Shown here: positions 41,997 to 53,563 of the stretch, one piece after another | How positions within the stretch are numbered: position 1 is the first letter of the stretch | Layout: each line of letters begins with the position of its first letter | Origin: a secondary endosymbiont of Ctenarytaina eucalypti | GTDB lineage: Bacteria > Pseudomonadota > Gammaproteobacteria > Enterobacterales > Enterobacteriaceae | Reading direction: 5' to 3' | Assembly (NCBI RefSeq): GCF_000287335.1 | Contig: NC_018419.1 | Coordinates: forward strand, 186,001 to 250,000 | Length of the DNA: 64,000 nt | Translations under genes and position numbers: made by a program | Notes under the pieces: model-generated | What the model was told of the DNA's origin: nothing | The model's input: only the letters and a program-made list of their open reading frames with translations | Databases searched by the model: none

Positions 41997-44150
41997 ATGG
42001 ACGTTTGTGATTTTCTCAACATCTTAAACGAAAAACAACGGGAAGCCGTAACGGCGCCGCGAGGTAATTTACTCGTGCTAGCAGGGGCGGGTAGTGGTAA
42101 AACCCGGGTCCTAGTGCACCGCATTGCCTGGTTGCTATTAGTTAAACACCACTCTCCCCATTCGGTAATGGGAGTGACCTTCACCAATAAAGCAGCGACG
42201 GAAATGCGCTACCGTATCGAACATCTCCTTGGAACCAACCAAAACGGAATGTGGATAGGCACCTTCCATGGGTTAGCCCACCGTCTACTGCGTGCACATT
42301 ATCAAGAGGTTAACCTGCCTTCAGATTTTCAAATCCTTGACAGCGAGGACCAGCTGCGTTTGTTAAAGCGTCTCATCCGTACGATGCAGCTTAGTGAGAA
42401 GCAGTGGACTCCGCGTCAAGCGATGCGGTATATCGGTGGGAAAAAAAATAATGGCGTGCGCCCACAGCATGTGGAAAGTTATCGCTATCCAGCGGAGGCG
42501 ACCTGGCAACGTATTTATCAAACCTATCAGGACGCTTGTGACCGCTCTGGGTTGGTTGATTTTTCTGAGCTTCTTCTCCGCGCTTGTGAACTTTGGATGA
42601 ACAAGCCGCATATTCTACGCCATTACCACGAGCGGTTTACCAATATTCTGGTGGATGAATTTCAGGATACGAACCCAATGCAATATGCCTGGATACGCAT
42701 GCTATCTAGTAATGTTATGATCGTGGGTGATGATGACCAATCGATTTACGGCTGGCGCGGTGCTCAGGTGGAAAATATCCAGCGTTTTCTAGATGATTTT
42801 CCCGAGTCGAAGATCATTCGTCTAGAGCAAAATTACCGTTCCACTAACAATATCCTGCAGGCCGCTAATGCCCTAATCGCGCACAACGGCATCCGGTTAG
42901 GCAAAAAGCTATGGACCAAAAGCGTAGAAGGGGAGCCAATTACTCTTTACTGCGCCTTTAATGAAGTGGAGGAGGCCCGTTTTGTCGTAAACCGTATTAA
43001 AGTAGAAAAAGAGTATGGCAGGAGCCTCAATGACTGCGCTATTCTCTATCGTAGCAACGCCCAGTCACGTGTAGTGGAAGATGCTCTCTTGCAAGCGGGA
43101 GTGCCTTATCGTATTTATGGCGGCATGCGCTTTTTTGAGCGGCAGGAAATCAAGGATGCGCTCGCTTATTTACGACTCATGACTAACCGAAATGACGACG
43201 CAGCATATGAACGGGTGGTTAATACGCCTTCACGTCACCTTGGTGATCGGGCCCTCGCGGTGGTGCGTCAGATCGCTTCTACCAGGCAGCTGACGCTTTG
43301 GCAGTCCAGCCGGGCGCTGCTTGCCGAACGGCTGTTGTCTGGAAGATCTGCCGCCGCACTACGGCGGTTTTTAGAGCTTGTAGATGTGCTGGAGGAAGAG
43401 ACCGCGGACCTTCCGCTATGCCTGCAAACTGATCAGGTGATAAAAAAGTCCGGTCTTTGGAATATGTACGCACATGAAGAGGGCGAAAAAGGTCAGGGGC
43501 GCATTGAAAATCTGGAAGAGCTTGTCAACGCCGCCCGTCAATTTAACGACCATGATGCAGATCAGGATATATCACCATTGCAGAGGTTCCTTGCTCACAC
43601 AGCTCTGGAGTCTGGCGAGGACCATCACATTGCCTATCAGGACGCAGTTCAATTAATGACGCTACATGCTTCCAAAGGGCTAGAGTTTTCCTACGTATTC
43701 ATTATCGGGATGGAAGAAGGCATTTTTCCTAGCCAAAGATCGTTATCTGAAGACGGACGCCTAGAAGAAGAACGCCGCTTGGCGTACGTTGGCATTACCC
43801 GAGCAATGAAAAAGCTGACTATTACTTATGCAGAGAGACGAAGGTTGTACGGAAAAGAAGCCCACCATAGGCCGTCGCGTTTTGTCAGTGAACTACCGAA
43901 AGCCTGCGTGGAAGAAGTGTGTCTTCGCGCAAGAGTAACCGGGCCGGTTAGCCAACAGCCTCTAGCTGTGCATCTGAGGGGGAATGATGGCGGTTTCCCT
44001 CTTGGTCAGCGAGTGCGTCATCCAAAATTCGGTGAAGGTACTATTTTAAATGCAGAAGGTAGAGGCGCGCATAGACGGCTTCAGATAGCCTTTTCAAGTT
44101 ATGGGATTAAATGGCTGGTGCTCGCTTACGCTCGCTTAGAAACTTTTTAA
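41997..44150 (+). CDS. uvrD: DNA helicase II (UvrD)
   Basis: Superfamily 1 3'-5' helicase of nucleotide excision and mismatch repair. 717 residues (E. coli 720). Helicase motifs in order: L-A-G-A-G-S-G-K-T-R (I), V-D-E-F-Q-D-T-N (II), G-D-D-D-Q-S-I-Y-G-W-R-G-A (III), L-E-Q-N-Y-R-S (IV), M-T-L-H-A-S-K-G-L-E-F (V), E-E-R-R-L-A-Y-V-G-I-T-R-A (VI). The C-terminal Tudor-like segment G-Q-R-V-R-H-P-K-F-G-E-G is kept. AAGG precedes the ATG. Upstream, CTG and CAG are spaced by 11 bases, one more than a LexA box, so SOS control may be lost. Confidence 0.97.
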   Translation: MDVCDFLNILNEKQREAVTAPRGNLLVLAGAGSGKTRVLVHRIAWLLLVKHHSPHSVMGVTFTNKAATEMRYRIEHLLGTNQNGMWIGTFHGLAHRLLRAHYQEVNLPSDFQILDSEDQLRLLKRLIRTMQLSEKQWTPRQAMRYIGGKKNNGVRPQHVESYRYPAEATWQRIYQTYQDACDRSGLVDFSELLLRACELWMNKPHILRHYHERFTNILVDEFQDTNPMQYAWIRMLSSNVMIVGDDDQSIYGWRGAQVENIQRFLDDFPESKIIRLEQNYRSTNNILQAANALIAHNGIRLGKKLWTKSVEGEPITLYCAFNEVEEARFVVNRIKVEKEYGRSLNDCAILYRSNAQSRVVEDALLQAGVPYRIYGGMRFFERQEIKDALAYLRLMTNRNDDAAYERVVNTPSRHLGDRALAVVRQIASTRQLTLWQSSRALLAERLLSGRSAAALRRFLELVDVLEEETADLPLCLQTDQVIKKSGLWNMYAHEEGEKGQGRIENLEELVNAARQFNDHDADQDISPLQRFLAHTALESGEDHHIAYQDAVQLMTLHASKGLEFSYVFIIGMEEGIFPSQRSLSEDGRLEEERRLAYVGITRAMKKLTITYAERRRLYGKEAHHRPSRFVSELPKACVEEVCLRARVTGPVSQQPLAVHLRGNDGGFPLGQRVRHPKFGEGTILNAEGRGAHRRLQIAFSSYGIKWLVLAYARLETF

Positions 44151-44233
44151 CATAGCCTACCCCACGCTTTTTTATATAAAATAGAAAAAGGGCTTTTCTC
44201 ACGTATTGACAGTCTTTTTCTTCTCAGCGTAAC

Positions 44234-44374
44234 ATGTCTGTACTCTTTCAAAGAGTAAATAACGCCTTGGATACCCCCAGTAAATACTGGCTCGATAATC
44301 TGTGTATCAGGTACATCTACTCAGGCTGCCTCCAGCGCCGGCTGTCTCAGTGGTGGTTAGCTACCTGCAACTAG
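44234..44374 (+). other. Possible 46-codon upstream open frame before corA
   Basis: ATG at 44234 to TAG at 44372-44374, ending 113 bases before corA. It contains tryptophan codons and a cysteine near the end. In Salmonella a short translated leader upstream of corA controls it by Rho-dependent termination. I have no sequence match to that leader and no good ribosome site, so this is only a candidate. Confidence 0.25.
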
Positions 44375-44487
44375 CGTCATGCAAGATTTAGATCTTTAAC
44401 GGTCTGAAACTCGACAGTGACTCCTCACCGCCTATTTCTGTGATCTAATGCGTTTCCCGTTTGTGGCTATAAAAGAAACGAGGGCGT

Positions 44488-45438
44488 ATGCTGAATGCAT
44501 TTAAACTGGAACATCATCGTTTATCGCGTCTTGATACCGATGAGATCGGTACTCTAACCGCAGCGGTATGGGTTGATTTAATTGAACCCGGAAAAGATGA
44601 GCGTGAACGGGTACACCAGGAGCTGGGCCAGAGTCTCGCGACACGCCTAGAGTTGGAAGACATCGAAGCGTCTGCCCGTTTTTTTGAGGACCAGGACGGG
44701 CTACATATACATTCTTTTTTCTTTTATGCTGACACGGAAGATCACGCTGGCAACGCCACTGTAGCGTTTACGATCCGCGCAGGCCGGCTGTATACCCTGC
44801 GCGAGCGAGAATTGCCTGCGTTTCGACTGTACCGGATGCGAACTCGCAGCCAAACGCTCCTTGATGGTAACGCCTATGAGCTTTTGCTAGATTTGTTCGA
44901 GACTAAAATTGAACAGCTAGCAGATGAAATCGAGAACATCTATAGTGATCTTGAAGCTCTGAGCCTAGTCATTATGGATGGCCACCAGGGTGATGAGTAT
45001 GACAACGCACTCTCTACCTTGTCTGAGCTGGAGGATGTAGGATGGAAGGTTCGCTTATGCCTGATGGATACCCAGCGTGCGTTAAATTTTCTGGTGCGTA
45101 AAGCACGACTCCCTTCAGGACAGTTAGAGCAGGCCCGCGAGATTCTACGTGATATTGAGTCACTGCTGCCCCATAATGAATCACTTTTCCAGAAGGTAAA
45201 TTTTCTGATGCAAGCGGCGATGGGATTTATCAATATCGAACAAAACCGAATTATTAAAATATTTTCAGTGGTGTCGGTCGTCTTTTTGCCCCCAACTCTA
45301 GTTGCCTCAAGCTATGGAATGAATTTCGAGTTTATGCCGGAGCTGAAATGGTCTTTAGGCTACCCTAGTGCCATTATGTTTATGATTTTAGCTGGGGTGG
45401 CGCCGTATTTGTATTTTAAACGTAAAAACTGGTTATAG
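44488..45438 (+). CDS. corA: Magnesium/cobalt transport protein CorA
   Basis: Inner-membrane pentameric channel for magnesium uptake. 316 residues, the E. coli length. A large cytoplasmic funnel precedes two C-terminal transmembrane helices separated by the signature [11 protein letters not shown]. The long coiled helix (about residues 140-250) contains the expected acidic and Q/L-rich pattern. The end, Y-F-K-R-K-N-W-L, matches the family. GAGGG precedes the ATG. It follows uvrD as in E. coli and converges on cysC. Confidence 0.96.
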   Translation: MLNAFKLEHHRLSRLDTDEIGTLTAAVWVDLIEPGKDERERVHQELGQSLATRLELEDIEASARFFEDQDGLHIHSFFFYADTEDHAGNATVAFTIRAGRLYTLRERELPAFRLYRMRTRSQTLLDGNAYELLLDLFETKIEQLADEIENIYSDLEALSLVIMDGHQGDEYDNALSTLSELEDVGWKVRLCLMDTQRALNFLVRKARLPSGQLEQAREILRDIESLLPHNESLFQKVNFLMQAAMGFINIEQNRIIKIFSVVSVVFLPPTLVASSYGMNFEFMPELKWSLGYPSAIMFMILAGVAPYLYFKRKNWL

Positions 45439-45672
45439 ATTGTGATCTGCAATAAAAAACCAAAGCCGAAAGTTTTTCTTTGAGACCCACTTTTACTTCA
45501 ATTCTAGAGCGTAGATATATGGCAAGAGGGCGAATGTATCAAGAGAGAGATCTTTTCTCTCTGATGTGAGGAGGATTATTTATAGCATGCATAAGATGCT
45601 AGGATTGGCATAATGACAACTATATCTTGCTAATAATTTTCAGTAAAAATTGTCTTTACGCTGAAATAGAAT

Positions 45673-46296
45673 TCAGGGATCGAGCATAAAGCGCTCATTC
45701 AAGAAACCTAATAAACAACCGGTTAAATTTGACAGTAACTCTTTGCCATCAAGATGCAAATCCGGACGCTGAGGCGTCTCATAAACGGCGTCGATTCCGG
45801 TAAAGTTAAGCAGCTCGCTGCTATGTGCTTTTTGATACAGCCCTTTGGGATCGCGTTCCTGGCAAATTTTTAAAGGCGTATCAAGAAAGACTTCTATAAA
45901 TCGGTTCACAGGCAGCATGTCACGTACTAGCTGCCGTTCGTTTCGGTGTGGGGAAATAAACGCTGTCAGTACCATAAGACCTGCGTCTACCATCAAGCGC
46001 GCCACCTCGCCGACCCGGCGAATATTTTCGCGTCGGTCCTCATCGCTGAAGCCAAGATCTCGGCAAAAGCCCTGTCGAACGTTGTCACCGTCTAACAGAT
46101 ACGTGCTTACGCCTCGCTGATACAGCTCTTTCTCTAGCAAGCCTGCGAGCGTAGATTTTCCTGAACCAGAGAGACCAGTAAACCAGACCACTGCGCCTTG
46201 ATGCTTATGCAATAACTCGCGATCCTGGCGAGTCACTGGGTGAGTGTGCCAGACCACATTGTCATTATGCGGAAGCACAGCATTATCGGCCATCAT
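45673..46296 (-). CDS. cysC: Adenylylsulfate (APS) kinase
   Basis: Phosphorylates APS to PAPS. P-loop [14 protein letters not shown], then [13 protein letters not shown][15 protein letters not shown], I-S-P-H-R and [10 protein letters not shown]. 207 residues (E. coli 201). The start is one of two adjacent ATGs (46296, 46293). AGGAG upstream and the ATGATG overlap with the cysN stop show translational coupling. It is the last gene of a cysG-cysD-cysN-cysC operon. Confidence 0.96.
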   Translation of the reverse strand: MMADNAVLPHNDNVVWHTHPVTRQDRELLHKHQGAVVWFTGLSGSGKSTLAGLLEKELYQRGVSTYLLDGDNVRQGFCRDLGFSDEDRRENIRRVGEVARLMVDAGLMVLTAFISPHRNERQLVRDMLPVNRFIEVFLDTPLKICQERDPKGLYQKAHSSELLNFTGIDAVYETPQRPDLHLDGKELLSNLTGCLLGFLNERFMLDP

Positions 46297-47720
46297 TTAT
46301 CTCCTAATAGACCGGTTGCCCCCCAGTGGGGGAAATAACGACGCACTAGAGCATTCAGGTCACGTTCAAATGCACTGTAATTTCCATGTTTAAGGCAGGC
46401 GTCTTTCAGCGTCTTCCGGACCATGCCAGCGCCAACAGTGACATTGCTTAACCTGTCAATGAAAATCATACCACCGATAATTGGATTATCGTTGTACTTC
46501 TCAAGGATCATCGGTTCATCAAACGCTAACTCCACCAGTCCAATGCCATTCAACGGCAACGTATCCGTTATGTGTTCGGTTAATGTATTAACATCAAACT
46601 GATACTCAATATTCAATACCTGCGCGCAAGTTTTTTTACCGGCAATTTTTATATTGAATCTCTGTCCCGACAAGAGCGGTTGTTCAGTCATCCATACTAC
46701 ATCTACCTTCGCGTTTTGCACGGGCAGTAGCGTCTCGCTCGCATCTACCAACAGATCACCACGGCTAATGTCTAGCTCATCTGACAAGACTAGCGTAATC
46801 GCTTCACCAGCCCAAGCCTCAGGCAAATCGCGATCAAACGTAACAATGCGGTTAATGGTGGAGGTCGCGCCGGACGGTAGAACTTTAAGCGCCTGACCCA
46901 CTCGCAATACACCAGCCGCTAAGGTTCCGGCGTATCCGCGAAAATCTAGATTTGGACGATTTACGTACTGCACAGGGAAGCGCATAGGTTGCAGCTCGTT
47001 AAGGTCAACCACCTCTACGGTTTCTAAGATATTCAAGAGAGTGGGGCCTAAATACCAAGGCATTCGCGTAGTTTTTGAGGCGACATTATCACCTTCTAAC
47101 GCGGAAAGAGGAAGAAACTGGATGTTTAAATCACCCGGTAACTGTTCTGCGAAGCGCAGATAATCCTGACGTATGTTCTCAAATACCTGTTGGTTAAACT
47201 TCACGAGATCCATCTTGTTCACTGCTACCACTAAATGACGGATGCCCAGCAGGGTGCTGATGAAGCTGTGGCGTCGTGTTTGGTTCAGCATCCCTTTGCG
47301 CGCATCGATCAGCAAGATGGCTAAGTCACATGTCGAGGCGCCAGTAGCCATATTGCGGGTGTATTGTTCATGGCCTGGCGTGTCGGCAATGATAAATTTA
47401 CGCTTTTCAGTTGAAAAATACCTATAAGCGACATCGATAGTAATGCCCTGCTCGCGTTCAGCCTGTAGACCGTCTACTAATAGCGCTAGATCTAGTTTGT
47501 CACCTTGGGTGCCAAGACGCTTGCTATCGGTATACAGAGTCAATAGCTGATCCTCGTAGATTTGTCGAGTATCATGTAGCAAGCGGCCAATCAAGGTGCT
47601 TTTGCCGTCATCAACACTGCCGCAGGTCAAAAAACGTAGCAGGCTTTTTTGCTGTTGGGCGTGTAGATAAGCTTCTACTCCACCCTGTAGGGTAATCTGC
47701 TGAGCTATAGCCTTGTTCAT
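46293..47720 (-). CDS. cysN: Sulfate adenylyltransferase subunit 1 (GTPase)
   Basis: The GTPase subunit drives ATP sulfurylase (CysD) to make APS. 475 residues, as in E. coli. The EF-Tu-like G motifs are intact: [10 protein letters not shown] (G1), D-T-P-G-H-E-Q-Y (G3) and V-N-K-M-D-L (G4). Beta-barrel domains 2 and 3 follow (about residues 240-440). AAGGAG lies nine bases before the ATG. It is 12 bases downstream of cysD and overlaps cysC. Confidence 0.97.
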   Translation of the reverse strand: MNKAIAQQITLQGGVEAYLHAQQQKSLLRFLTCGSVDDGKSTLIGRLLHDTRQIYEDQLLTLYTDSKRLGTQGDKLDLALLVDGLQAEREQGITIDVAYRYFSTEKRKFIIADTPGHEQYTRNMATGASTCDLAILLIDARKGMLNQTRRHSFISTLLGIRHLVVAVNKMDLVKFNQQVFENIRQDYLRFAEQLPGDLNIQFLPLSALEGDNVASKTTRMPWYLGPTLLNILETVEVVDLNELQPMRFPVQYVNRPNLDFRGYAGTLAAGVLRVGQALKVLPSGATSTINRIVTFDRDLPEAWAGEAITLVLSDELDISRGDLLVDASETLLPVQNAKVDVVWMTEQPLLSGQRFNIKIAGKKTCAQVLNIEYQFDVNTLTEHITDTLPLNGIGLVELAFDEPMILEKYNDNPIIGGMIFIDRLSNVTVGAGMVRKTLKDACLKHGNYSAFERDLNALVRRYFPHWGATGLLGDK

Positions 47721-47732
47721 GTCGATGGCTCC

Positions 47733-48641
47733 TTAAAAATAACCCTGACGCTTTTTCATTTCCATCGATCCGGATTGATCGCGATCGATCAGTCGGCCGT
47801 GGCGCTCACTGCTAGTTGACACTAGCATTTCCTCGATAACCTCAAGCAAAGTCTGAGCACTCGACGCTATAGCGCTGGTTAGCGGCCAGCAACCGAGCGT
47901 GCGAAACCGTACCATGCGTTGTTCGATCACTTCACCCGGCTGTAGGTCAATTCGGTCATCGTCTACTGTAATCAGCATGTCGTCTCGCTCAAGCACCGGC
48001 CGCTTCTTGGCAAGATATAGGGGTACGATTTCTATTTTTTCTAGAAAAATATATTGCCAGACGTCGAGCTCAGTCCAGTTAGAAAGCGGGAAAACACGAA
48101 TACTCTCGCCCTTGTTGATTTGACCGTTATAAATGTGCCATAGCTCTGGCCGCTGGTTTTTTGGATCCCAGCGGCTAGAGCGGTCACGGAAAGAGTAAAC
48201 GCGCTCTTTAGCGCGAGATCGCTCCTCATCGCGCCTGGCGCCCCCAAAGGCAGCATCGAATTTATACTGATATAGCGCCTGCTTCAGGCCCTCGGTCTTC
48301 ATGATGTCGGTATGCTTGGCACTTCCATGCAGGAAGGGGTTGATGCCCATTGCTAGTCCTGCTGGGTTTTTATGAACAAGCAGCTCGAACCCGTAGCTTT
48401 TAGCAGTGTGATCTCGAAATGCATACATTTCACGAAATTTCCAGCCTGTATCTACATGCAGCAGCGGAAACGGTAGTTTTCCTGGATAAAAGGCTTTTCT
48501 GGCTAAATGCAGCATCACGGATGAATCTTTACCGATGGAGTACATCATCACGGGATTACTAAATTCAGCAGCCACCTCCCGGATAATCAGAATACTCTCA
48601 GCTTCTAGCTGTCGTAGATGTGTAAAACGTTGTTGATCCAT
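47733..48641 (-). CDS. cysD: Sulfate adenylyltransferase subunit 2
   Basis: Catalytic subunit of ATP sulfurylase, forming APS from sulfate and ATP. The start [15 protein letters not shown] at 48641 gives 302 residues, the E. coli length, with AAGGA upstream; the codons at 48650 and 48713 would add unmatched residues. The PP-loop-like [30 protein letters not shown] and [11 protein letters not shown] are present. It ends K-K-R-Q-G-Y-F. The ribosome site overlaps the cysG stop, so the two genes are tightly coupled. Confidence 0.97.
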   Translation of the reverse strand: MDQQRFTHLRQLEAESILIIREVAAEFSNPVMMYSIGKDSSVMLHLARKAFYPGKLPFPLLHVDTGWKFREMYAFRDHTAKSYGFELLVHKNPAGLAMGINPFLHGSAKHTDIMKTEGLKQALYQYKFDAAFGGARRDEERSRAKERVYSFRDRSSRWDPKNQRPELWHIYNGQINKGESIRVFPLSNWTELDVWQYIFLEKIEIVPLYLAKKRPVLERDDMLITVDDDRIDLQPGEVIEQRMVRFRTLGCWPLTSAIASSAQTLLEVIEEMLVSTSSERHGRLIDRDQSGSMEMKKRQGYF

Positions 48642-48652
48642 AAATGACATCC

Positions 48653-50068
48653 TTACGCCAGATTGACAACGGGCGCGCGCTTTTGCGCTGTCAGCTGTTG
48701 CTGACCAAACCAATTGATTTCATGATGAAGGGCAACGACTTCGCCTATGACTAGCACTGTCGGGAGCGGGGCCTTTTGCGCCAGTTCCTCTAGTGCAGCT
48801 AAGGTCCCCGTTTGAACGTACTGGTCGCTTCGGGTTCCGCGACTTATCACTGCTACGGGGGTTTTTTCTGATCGTCCGTGGCGAATGAGCTGATTGCTGA
48901 TTTCTGCGGCCTTCACCACTCCCATATAGATTGCAAGCGTTTGACGCCCACGTGCTAGCGCCTGCCAATCCAGGGAATCGGCACCGGCTCGAAGATGCCC
49001 GGTGATAAAAGTAATACTTTGAGCGTGTTCTCGGTGGGTCAGCGGAATGCCGGCATAGGCGGTAGCACCCACGGCCGCAGTGATACCGGGCACCACCTGA
49101 AAAGGTATGCTCGCCGCCACTATTGCTTGGAGCTCTTCGCCACCGCGACCGAAAATAAAAGGATCGCCCGCTTTGAGCCGCACTACTTTTTTACCCTGCT
49201 GCGCAAGCCTTACTAGGAGGCGATTTATTTCCTGCTGCGGCATTGATTGTTGACCGGCACGTTTGCCGACGCAGATCCTATCTGCATCGCGCCGTACTAG
49301 CTCAAGCACTTCCTGGCTGACCAAGTAGTCATAAAGTACTACATCGGCCTGCTGCATTAGCTGCAGGCCGCGCAGCGTTAATAGCCCGCTATCTCCGGGT
49401 CCAGCACCGACTAACGCCACCTCGCCTACATCCTTCTGATTGGTGTAGAGGGCGTGTTTCAGCGCTGTTTCAGCCTGGTCTAAGCGTCTTTGTGCCACTA
49501 GACTAGCAAAGCGGCCATGCAGTGTTTTTTCCCAAAATCGTCGGCGGCCAGCCATGCTGCAGATCCGTTCTTTTACCCTGCCGCGCCAGATCCCAGCTAT
49601 GGCCGCCATGGGACCGAGAAAGCTCGGGAGTATCGATTCCAGTTTCTCGCGCAGCATGCGCGAGAGCACCGGGGCCGTGCCCCCGGAAGAAATAGCCACT
49701 ATAATAGGGTTACGATCGACAATCGAAGGAAAGATGAATGAGCAATACGTCTGGTCGTCTACTACGTTGGCTAGTAAATGGCGCCGTTCGGCACACCGTG
49801 AGACTTGAGCGTTTAGTATAACGTCATCAGTTGCGGCGATTACCAGGAAGACGTCGTCTAACATAGCTGGTTCAAACGATTCGCCTAACCAGGCAAGGCT
49901 GCCGGCATGATGAATTTCTGTCAGCGCTGGACATAGCACTCTGGCCGCAACTCTAATCTGCGCACCAGCGCGCATTAACAGCTGAATTTTTCGTGTGGCA
50001 ACATCCCCACCGCCAACCACTAGTACTGGACGTCGCTTGAGATCGGCAAATAGCGGTAAATAGTCCAC
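48653..50068 (-). CDS. cysG: Siroheme synthase (multifunctional CysG)
   Basis: Makes siroheme, the cofactor of sulfite reductase CysI, from uroporphyrinogen III. The N-terminal half is the dehydrogenase/ferrochelatase ([14 protein letters not shown] with the catalytic aspartate; S-S-G-G-T-A-P-V). The C-terminal half is the methyltransferase ([33 protein letters not shown]). I prefer the GTG at 50068: its product [10 protein letters not shown] aligns with M-D-H-L-P-I-F, and CAGG lies just upstream. An ATG at 50152 would add 28 AT-rich, unmatched residues. With the GTG start it is 471 residues, about 14 longer at the C-terminus than E. coli. Confidence 0.93.
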   Translation of the reverse strand: MDYLPLFADLKRRPVLVVGGGDVATRKIQLLMRAGAQIRVAARVLCPALTEIHHAGSLAWLGESFEPAMLDDVFLVIAATDDVILNAQVSRCAERRHLLANVVDDQTYCSFIFPSIVDRNPIIVAISSGGTAPVLSRMLREKLESILPSFLGPMAAIAGIWRGRVKERICSMAGRRRFWEKTLHGRFASLVAQRRLDQAETALKHALYTNQKDVGEVALVGAGPGDSGLLTLRGLQLMQQADVVLYDYLVSQEVLELVRRDADRICVGKRAGQQSMPQQEINRLLVRLAQQGKKVVRLKAGDPFIFGRGGEELQAIVAASIPFQVVPGITAAVGATAYAGIPLTHREHAQSITFITGHLRAGADSLDWQALARGRQTLAIYMGVVKAAEISNQLIRHGRSEKTPVAVISRGTRSDQYVQTGTLAALEELAQKAPLPTVLVIGEVVALHHEINWFGQQQLTAQKRAPVVNLA

Positions 50069-50489
50069 AGCAACCTGTATATTCTTGTTTAGAAATATTA
50101 TTATATTACGATAAAAATTGATATCATATGAAATTCTTAATTGGAATTTCATTTATCTTTATGGAATAACAGCACTCGTCAGCCTGTCAGAGACAGAGGG
50201 GATGTTCTTTTGCTGACTTTACATATAGTATAATTGAAACTTACACGGTTGCATATTGAGAGCGTTCTCGTAAAATAAGACTTTTCATCATCCGTTGCCC
50301 CTAATCAGGAGGGGTAACTTTTAGTTAGAACCATTCCCCGTTGCTGCATCCTGTCTACCTACATTCTACCCTCACATGCAATACGAAAAAGCGTCAATTA
50401 TATAAGCTATTGTCATATCTTCGCCGACTCTATAGGCCCAGCTAAGGATTAAGAATCCTACAAGAAATACATAAAATAGGGGGTAATAT

Positions 50490-50815
50490 TATCTCTCAGG
50501 TGTTCAAAATAACCCACGCAGATTATTAAGACCTTAATAATAGCTATTTCGCAACGGACACACGCGTACGCCATACGCTGAATGAGCGTTTTATTAAGAA
50601 TCGCCGCACAGGACGCGTCCTGGTCATTGCTTCTCTTGACCTTGATATGAAAGCGCGTGGTATGTCGTTCGGAGCCTCAAGTTTGTGTTGGCCGTCTGAT
50701 GATTTATTAATACTGCGAGTTATAAGTGATTTTAAGCTTTCTTTGTACAATAATTCAGTGTCTGCTAACCGTCGGGGTTACGCATTGCTGCGGCAGGGCA
50801 GCGGCGTCTAAGATC
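50490..50815 (+). pseudogene. iap: Possible iap relic (aminopeptidase)
   Basis: Divergently upstream of cysG, in the place and direction where E. coli has iap next to cysD, the plus strand reads I-K-T then L-N-N-S-Y-F-A-T near 50520 (Iap I-R-T-F-N-S-R-Y-I-Y-T). After an open stretch it reads V-L-V-I-A-S-L-D-L-D near 50620 (I-I-I-M-A-H-L-D-T) and S-D-D-L-L near 50697 (M-D-D-N-A-A-G-L). The zinc-ligand histidine of A-H-L-D is serine and no start is visible. It has the look of a dead peptidase gene. Similarity is short. Confidence 0.38.
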
Positions 50816-51116
50816 TAAAAGGAGCAACAAGAAAACGGGGCCAGTAGTGAATTTAAGGACGCTAGTGATCGAATGTAAGATCTATTTGGATCACTCAACC
50901 TTAGTTTCAGCATCACCATTTTTGTCAAAAGCACCTGTTGTCGAGGATATGCTCCCGCTGTTCAGCTGAACACTGAGCCTTGCCGAGGGTTAAGTATGAA
51001 TTTCTAGGTCCTGCTTTCGATCCCAGCGGGGTATCACTGTAAATTCAAGCCTCGGAAAAACTCACCGCGTCTTCAAGCAACTCTAGCAAAGTAACCCAGT
51101 GGTGCGCAGTGTACTT

Positions 51117-51851
51117 TCATTCTTCATGTAGGCCGCATTCGCGTTTCAGCCCGAAAAAGCGCGTCTCCTCCTCGCTCATCCCCGGCTGCCACTTGCGCGT
51201 CGTGTGAGTATCGCCCACTGACAAATAGCCCTGCTCCCATAGCGGATGATAGCGTAGGGCGTGGCGGGTTAGATAGTGATGCACATCTCGGTCATTCCAA
51301 TCAATCAGGGGCAGCAGCTTGAACAGCCCATGCTGGATTACGAGCACTGGTAACCGGGCACGACTACCAGCCTGTCCACGACGCAACCCTGCAAACCAGG
51401 TGCCCGCACGAAGGGTTGCGAGCGCACGGCGCATCGGCTCTACCTTGTTGATGTGGTTATATCGAGTAATACCCTCGAGACCCTGTTCCCAAAGTTTTCC
51501 GTAACGCGCCTCCTGCCAGGCAGGGGAGGTGAAGGCACGAAATATTTGCAAATTCAACCCCAGCATCTCGGTTAGCTCATCAATAAAGCGGTAGGTTTCT
51601 GGAAACAGATAGCCCGTGTCGATCAGAATCACCGGAATGTCTGGAAGATAGCGAGTCATCAAATGCAAACTCACTGCTGCCTGAATACCAAAGCTCGATG
51701 ACATTATCGCTTGATCCGGAAGATGCTCCAGCGCCCAAGTGACTCGTTGTTCTGCAGTTTGGCTTTCCAGCTTCTTATTTACAGCCGACAGCACTGACGC
51801 TCGTTTGTCTTTGTCTAGCGAATTTAACTCGCTCAGCTCCCAATCTCTCAT
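51117..51851 (-). CDS. cysH: Phosphoadenosine phosphosulfate reductase
   Basis: Reduces PAPS to sulfite using thioredoxin. 244 residues, as in E. coli. [14 protein letters not shown] (nucleotide loop), [26 protein letters not shown] and the catalytic cysteine near the end in K-R-E-C-G-L-H-E are intact. A strong ribosome site, GGAGGGG, precedes the ATG, 11 bases after the cysI stop. It is the third gene of the cysJIH operon. Confidence 0.97.
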   Translation of the reverse strand: MRDWELSELNSLDKDKRASVLSAVNKKLESQTAEQRVTWALEHLPDQAIMSSSFGIQAAVSLHLMTRYLPDIPVILIDTGYLFPETYRFIDELTEMLGLNLQIFRAFTSPAWQEARYGKLWEQGLEGITRYNHINKVEPMRRALATLRAGTWFAGLRRGQAGSRARLPVLVIQHGLFKLLPLIDWNDRDVHHYLTRHALRYHPLWEQGYLSVGDTHTTRKWQPGMSEEETRFFGLKRECGLHEE

Positions 51852-51862
51852 ACCCCCTCCAG

Positions 51863-53563
51863 TTAATCGTAAAAATCGCGAGCTGAATCTACCACCGCGC
51901 TGACTATCCCAGCCCGCACAACATAATCTCCGTAAGATTCCTTCGGCCGGCGCTCACGCGCCCAACGGCCTGCAGTGTCATCGATGATGCTTAATATTTC
52001 GTTTTCGGTAATATTTTCACGATACATGCGCGGTATTCGAGTGCCGATACGATCACCACCTAAATATATGTTATAGCGGCCGATAGCTTTACCTACCAGC
52101 CCGATTTCCGCTAACATGGCACGTCCGCAGCCGTTTGGACAGCCAGTTACGCGGAGTATGATTGCGTCATCTTCCAGCCCGTGAGCTGACATGATATCTT
52201 CTACCCTACTAACGAATGCAGGAAGGAAGCGCTCAGCTTCGGCCATCGCTAGGGGACAGGTAGGAAACGCTACGCAGGCCATAGAGGCTTTTCGCTGCAA
52301 AGTGATAGTATCGTTAATTAATCCGTGGCGCCGAGCTAGCGTTTCAATCACCGCTTTATCCGTTCTATGAACGCCAGCAATAATCAAGTTTTGGTTAGAG
52401 GTTAGGCGGAAATCTCCTTTATGGATGCCAGCGATTTCCGCCAAGCCAGTTTTAAGTGTGCGATCCGAGTAATCAAGGATACGGCCATTTTCTATAAAGA
52501 GCGTCAGGTGCCATTGATTATCGATCCCCTTAGTCCAACCGAATCGATCGCCGCGTTCGGTAAAGGCATAAGAGCGGGTGGGGGTGAATTGAATACCCGA
52601 GCGGCTTTCTACTTCCTTCCGAAACGCGCTGACACCTACATGCTCTAGTGTGTATTTGGTCTTAGCGTTCTTACGATTAGCGCGGTTACCCCAGTCACGC
52701 TGGGTGGTTACGACCGCTTCGGTGATTTTCAATGTATCTTTTAGAGTGATAAAACCAAATTCGCTAGCCTTGCGTGGATACGTGCTCTTGTCACCGAAAG
52801 TCATTGCCAAACCGCCACCGACTAACACGTTGAACCCCACCAGTTGCCCTTTATGGCTGATAGCTACAAAGTTAAGATCGTTGGCGTGAAGATCTACATC
52901 GTTCAGTGGGGGAACGACCACTGTAGTTTTAAATTTACGTGGCAGATACGTCGGCCCTAGGATGGGTTCATTTTCGGTGGTTTCGCTTTGTTTACCCTCT
53001 AGCCAGATCTCTGCATATGCACGTGTTCTGGGCAAAAGATGTTCGGAGATTTTTTTCGCCCATTCCCAGGCTTGCCGATGTAGAACGGACTCAATGGGAT
53101 TAGAGGTGCAGAGTACGTTACGGTTGACGTCTCCGGCGGTCGCGATAGAGTCTAGTCCCAGGCGGTGCAGCAGTTGATGCATTCCTTTTAACTGTTGCTT
53201 AAGCACTCCGTGAAACTGAAATGTTTGCCGGGTTGTCAGACGGATACTACCGTAGATAGTGTTTTCGGCGGCAAATGCATCAATTCCCAACCACTGCTTT
53301 GGGGTGATTACACCGCCCGGTAGGCGACAACGCAGCATGATATTAATCAGGGGCTCCATTTTTGCCTCAGCACGCTCAGCGCGTCGGTCGCGATCGTCTT
53401 GTTGGTACATACCATGAAAGCGGATTAGCTGAAAATTATCTCCAGTGAAGCCTCCGGTCAGCCCGTCTTGTAGATCTTGTGTGATGGTACCTCGTAGAAA
53501 ATTGCTTTCGCTTTTTAACCGTTCGTTGTCGGATAGTGTGACTTTTTTTTGTTGTTCGCTCAT
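51863..53563 (-). CDS. cysI: Sulfite reductase hemoprotein beta-component
   Basis: Reduces sulfite to sulfide with six electrons supplied by CysJ, using siroheme and a 4Fe-4S cluster. The four cluster cysteines are in [15 protein letters not shown] and [21 protein letters not shown] and [11 protein letters not shown] are conserved. The ATG at 53563 overlaps the cysJ stop (TGATG), giving 566 residues (E. coli 570). A TTG one codon earlier is less likely. The cofactor-making gene cysG lies downstream in the same cluster. Confidence 0.97.
   Translation of the reverse strand: MSEQQKKVTLSDNERLKSESNFLRGTITQDLQDGLTGGFTGDNFQLIRFHGMYQQDDRDRRAERAEAKMEPLINIMLRCRLPGGVITPKQWLGIDAFAAENTIYGSIRLTTRQTFQFHGVLKQQLKGMHQLLHRLGLDSIATAGDVNRNVLCTSNPIESVLHRQAWEWAKKISEHLLPRTRAYAEIWLEGKQSETTENEPILGPTYLPRKFKTTVVVPPLNDVDLHANDLNFVAISHKGQLVGFNVLVGGGLAMTFGDKSTYPRKASEFGFITLKDTLKITEAVVTTQRDWGNRANRKNAKTKYTLEHVGVSAFRKEVESRSGIQFTPTRSYAFTERGDRFGWTKGIDNQWHLTLFIENGRILDYSDRTLKTGLAEIAGIHKGDFRLTSNQNLIIAGVHRTDKAVIETLARRHGLINDTITLQRKASMACVAFPTCPLAMAEAERFLPAFVSRVEDIMSAHGLEDDAIILRVTGCPNGCGRAMLAEIGLVGKAIGRYNIYLGGDRIGTRIPRMYRENITENEILSIIDDTAGRWARERRPKESYGDYVVRAGIVSAVVDSARDFYD

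Noticed and set aside
50153-51116. Possible CRISPR-cas locus between cysG and cysH, as in E. coli K-12
   Set aside because: No direct repeats and no cas-like frames are present.
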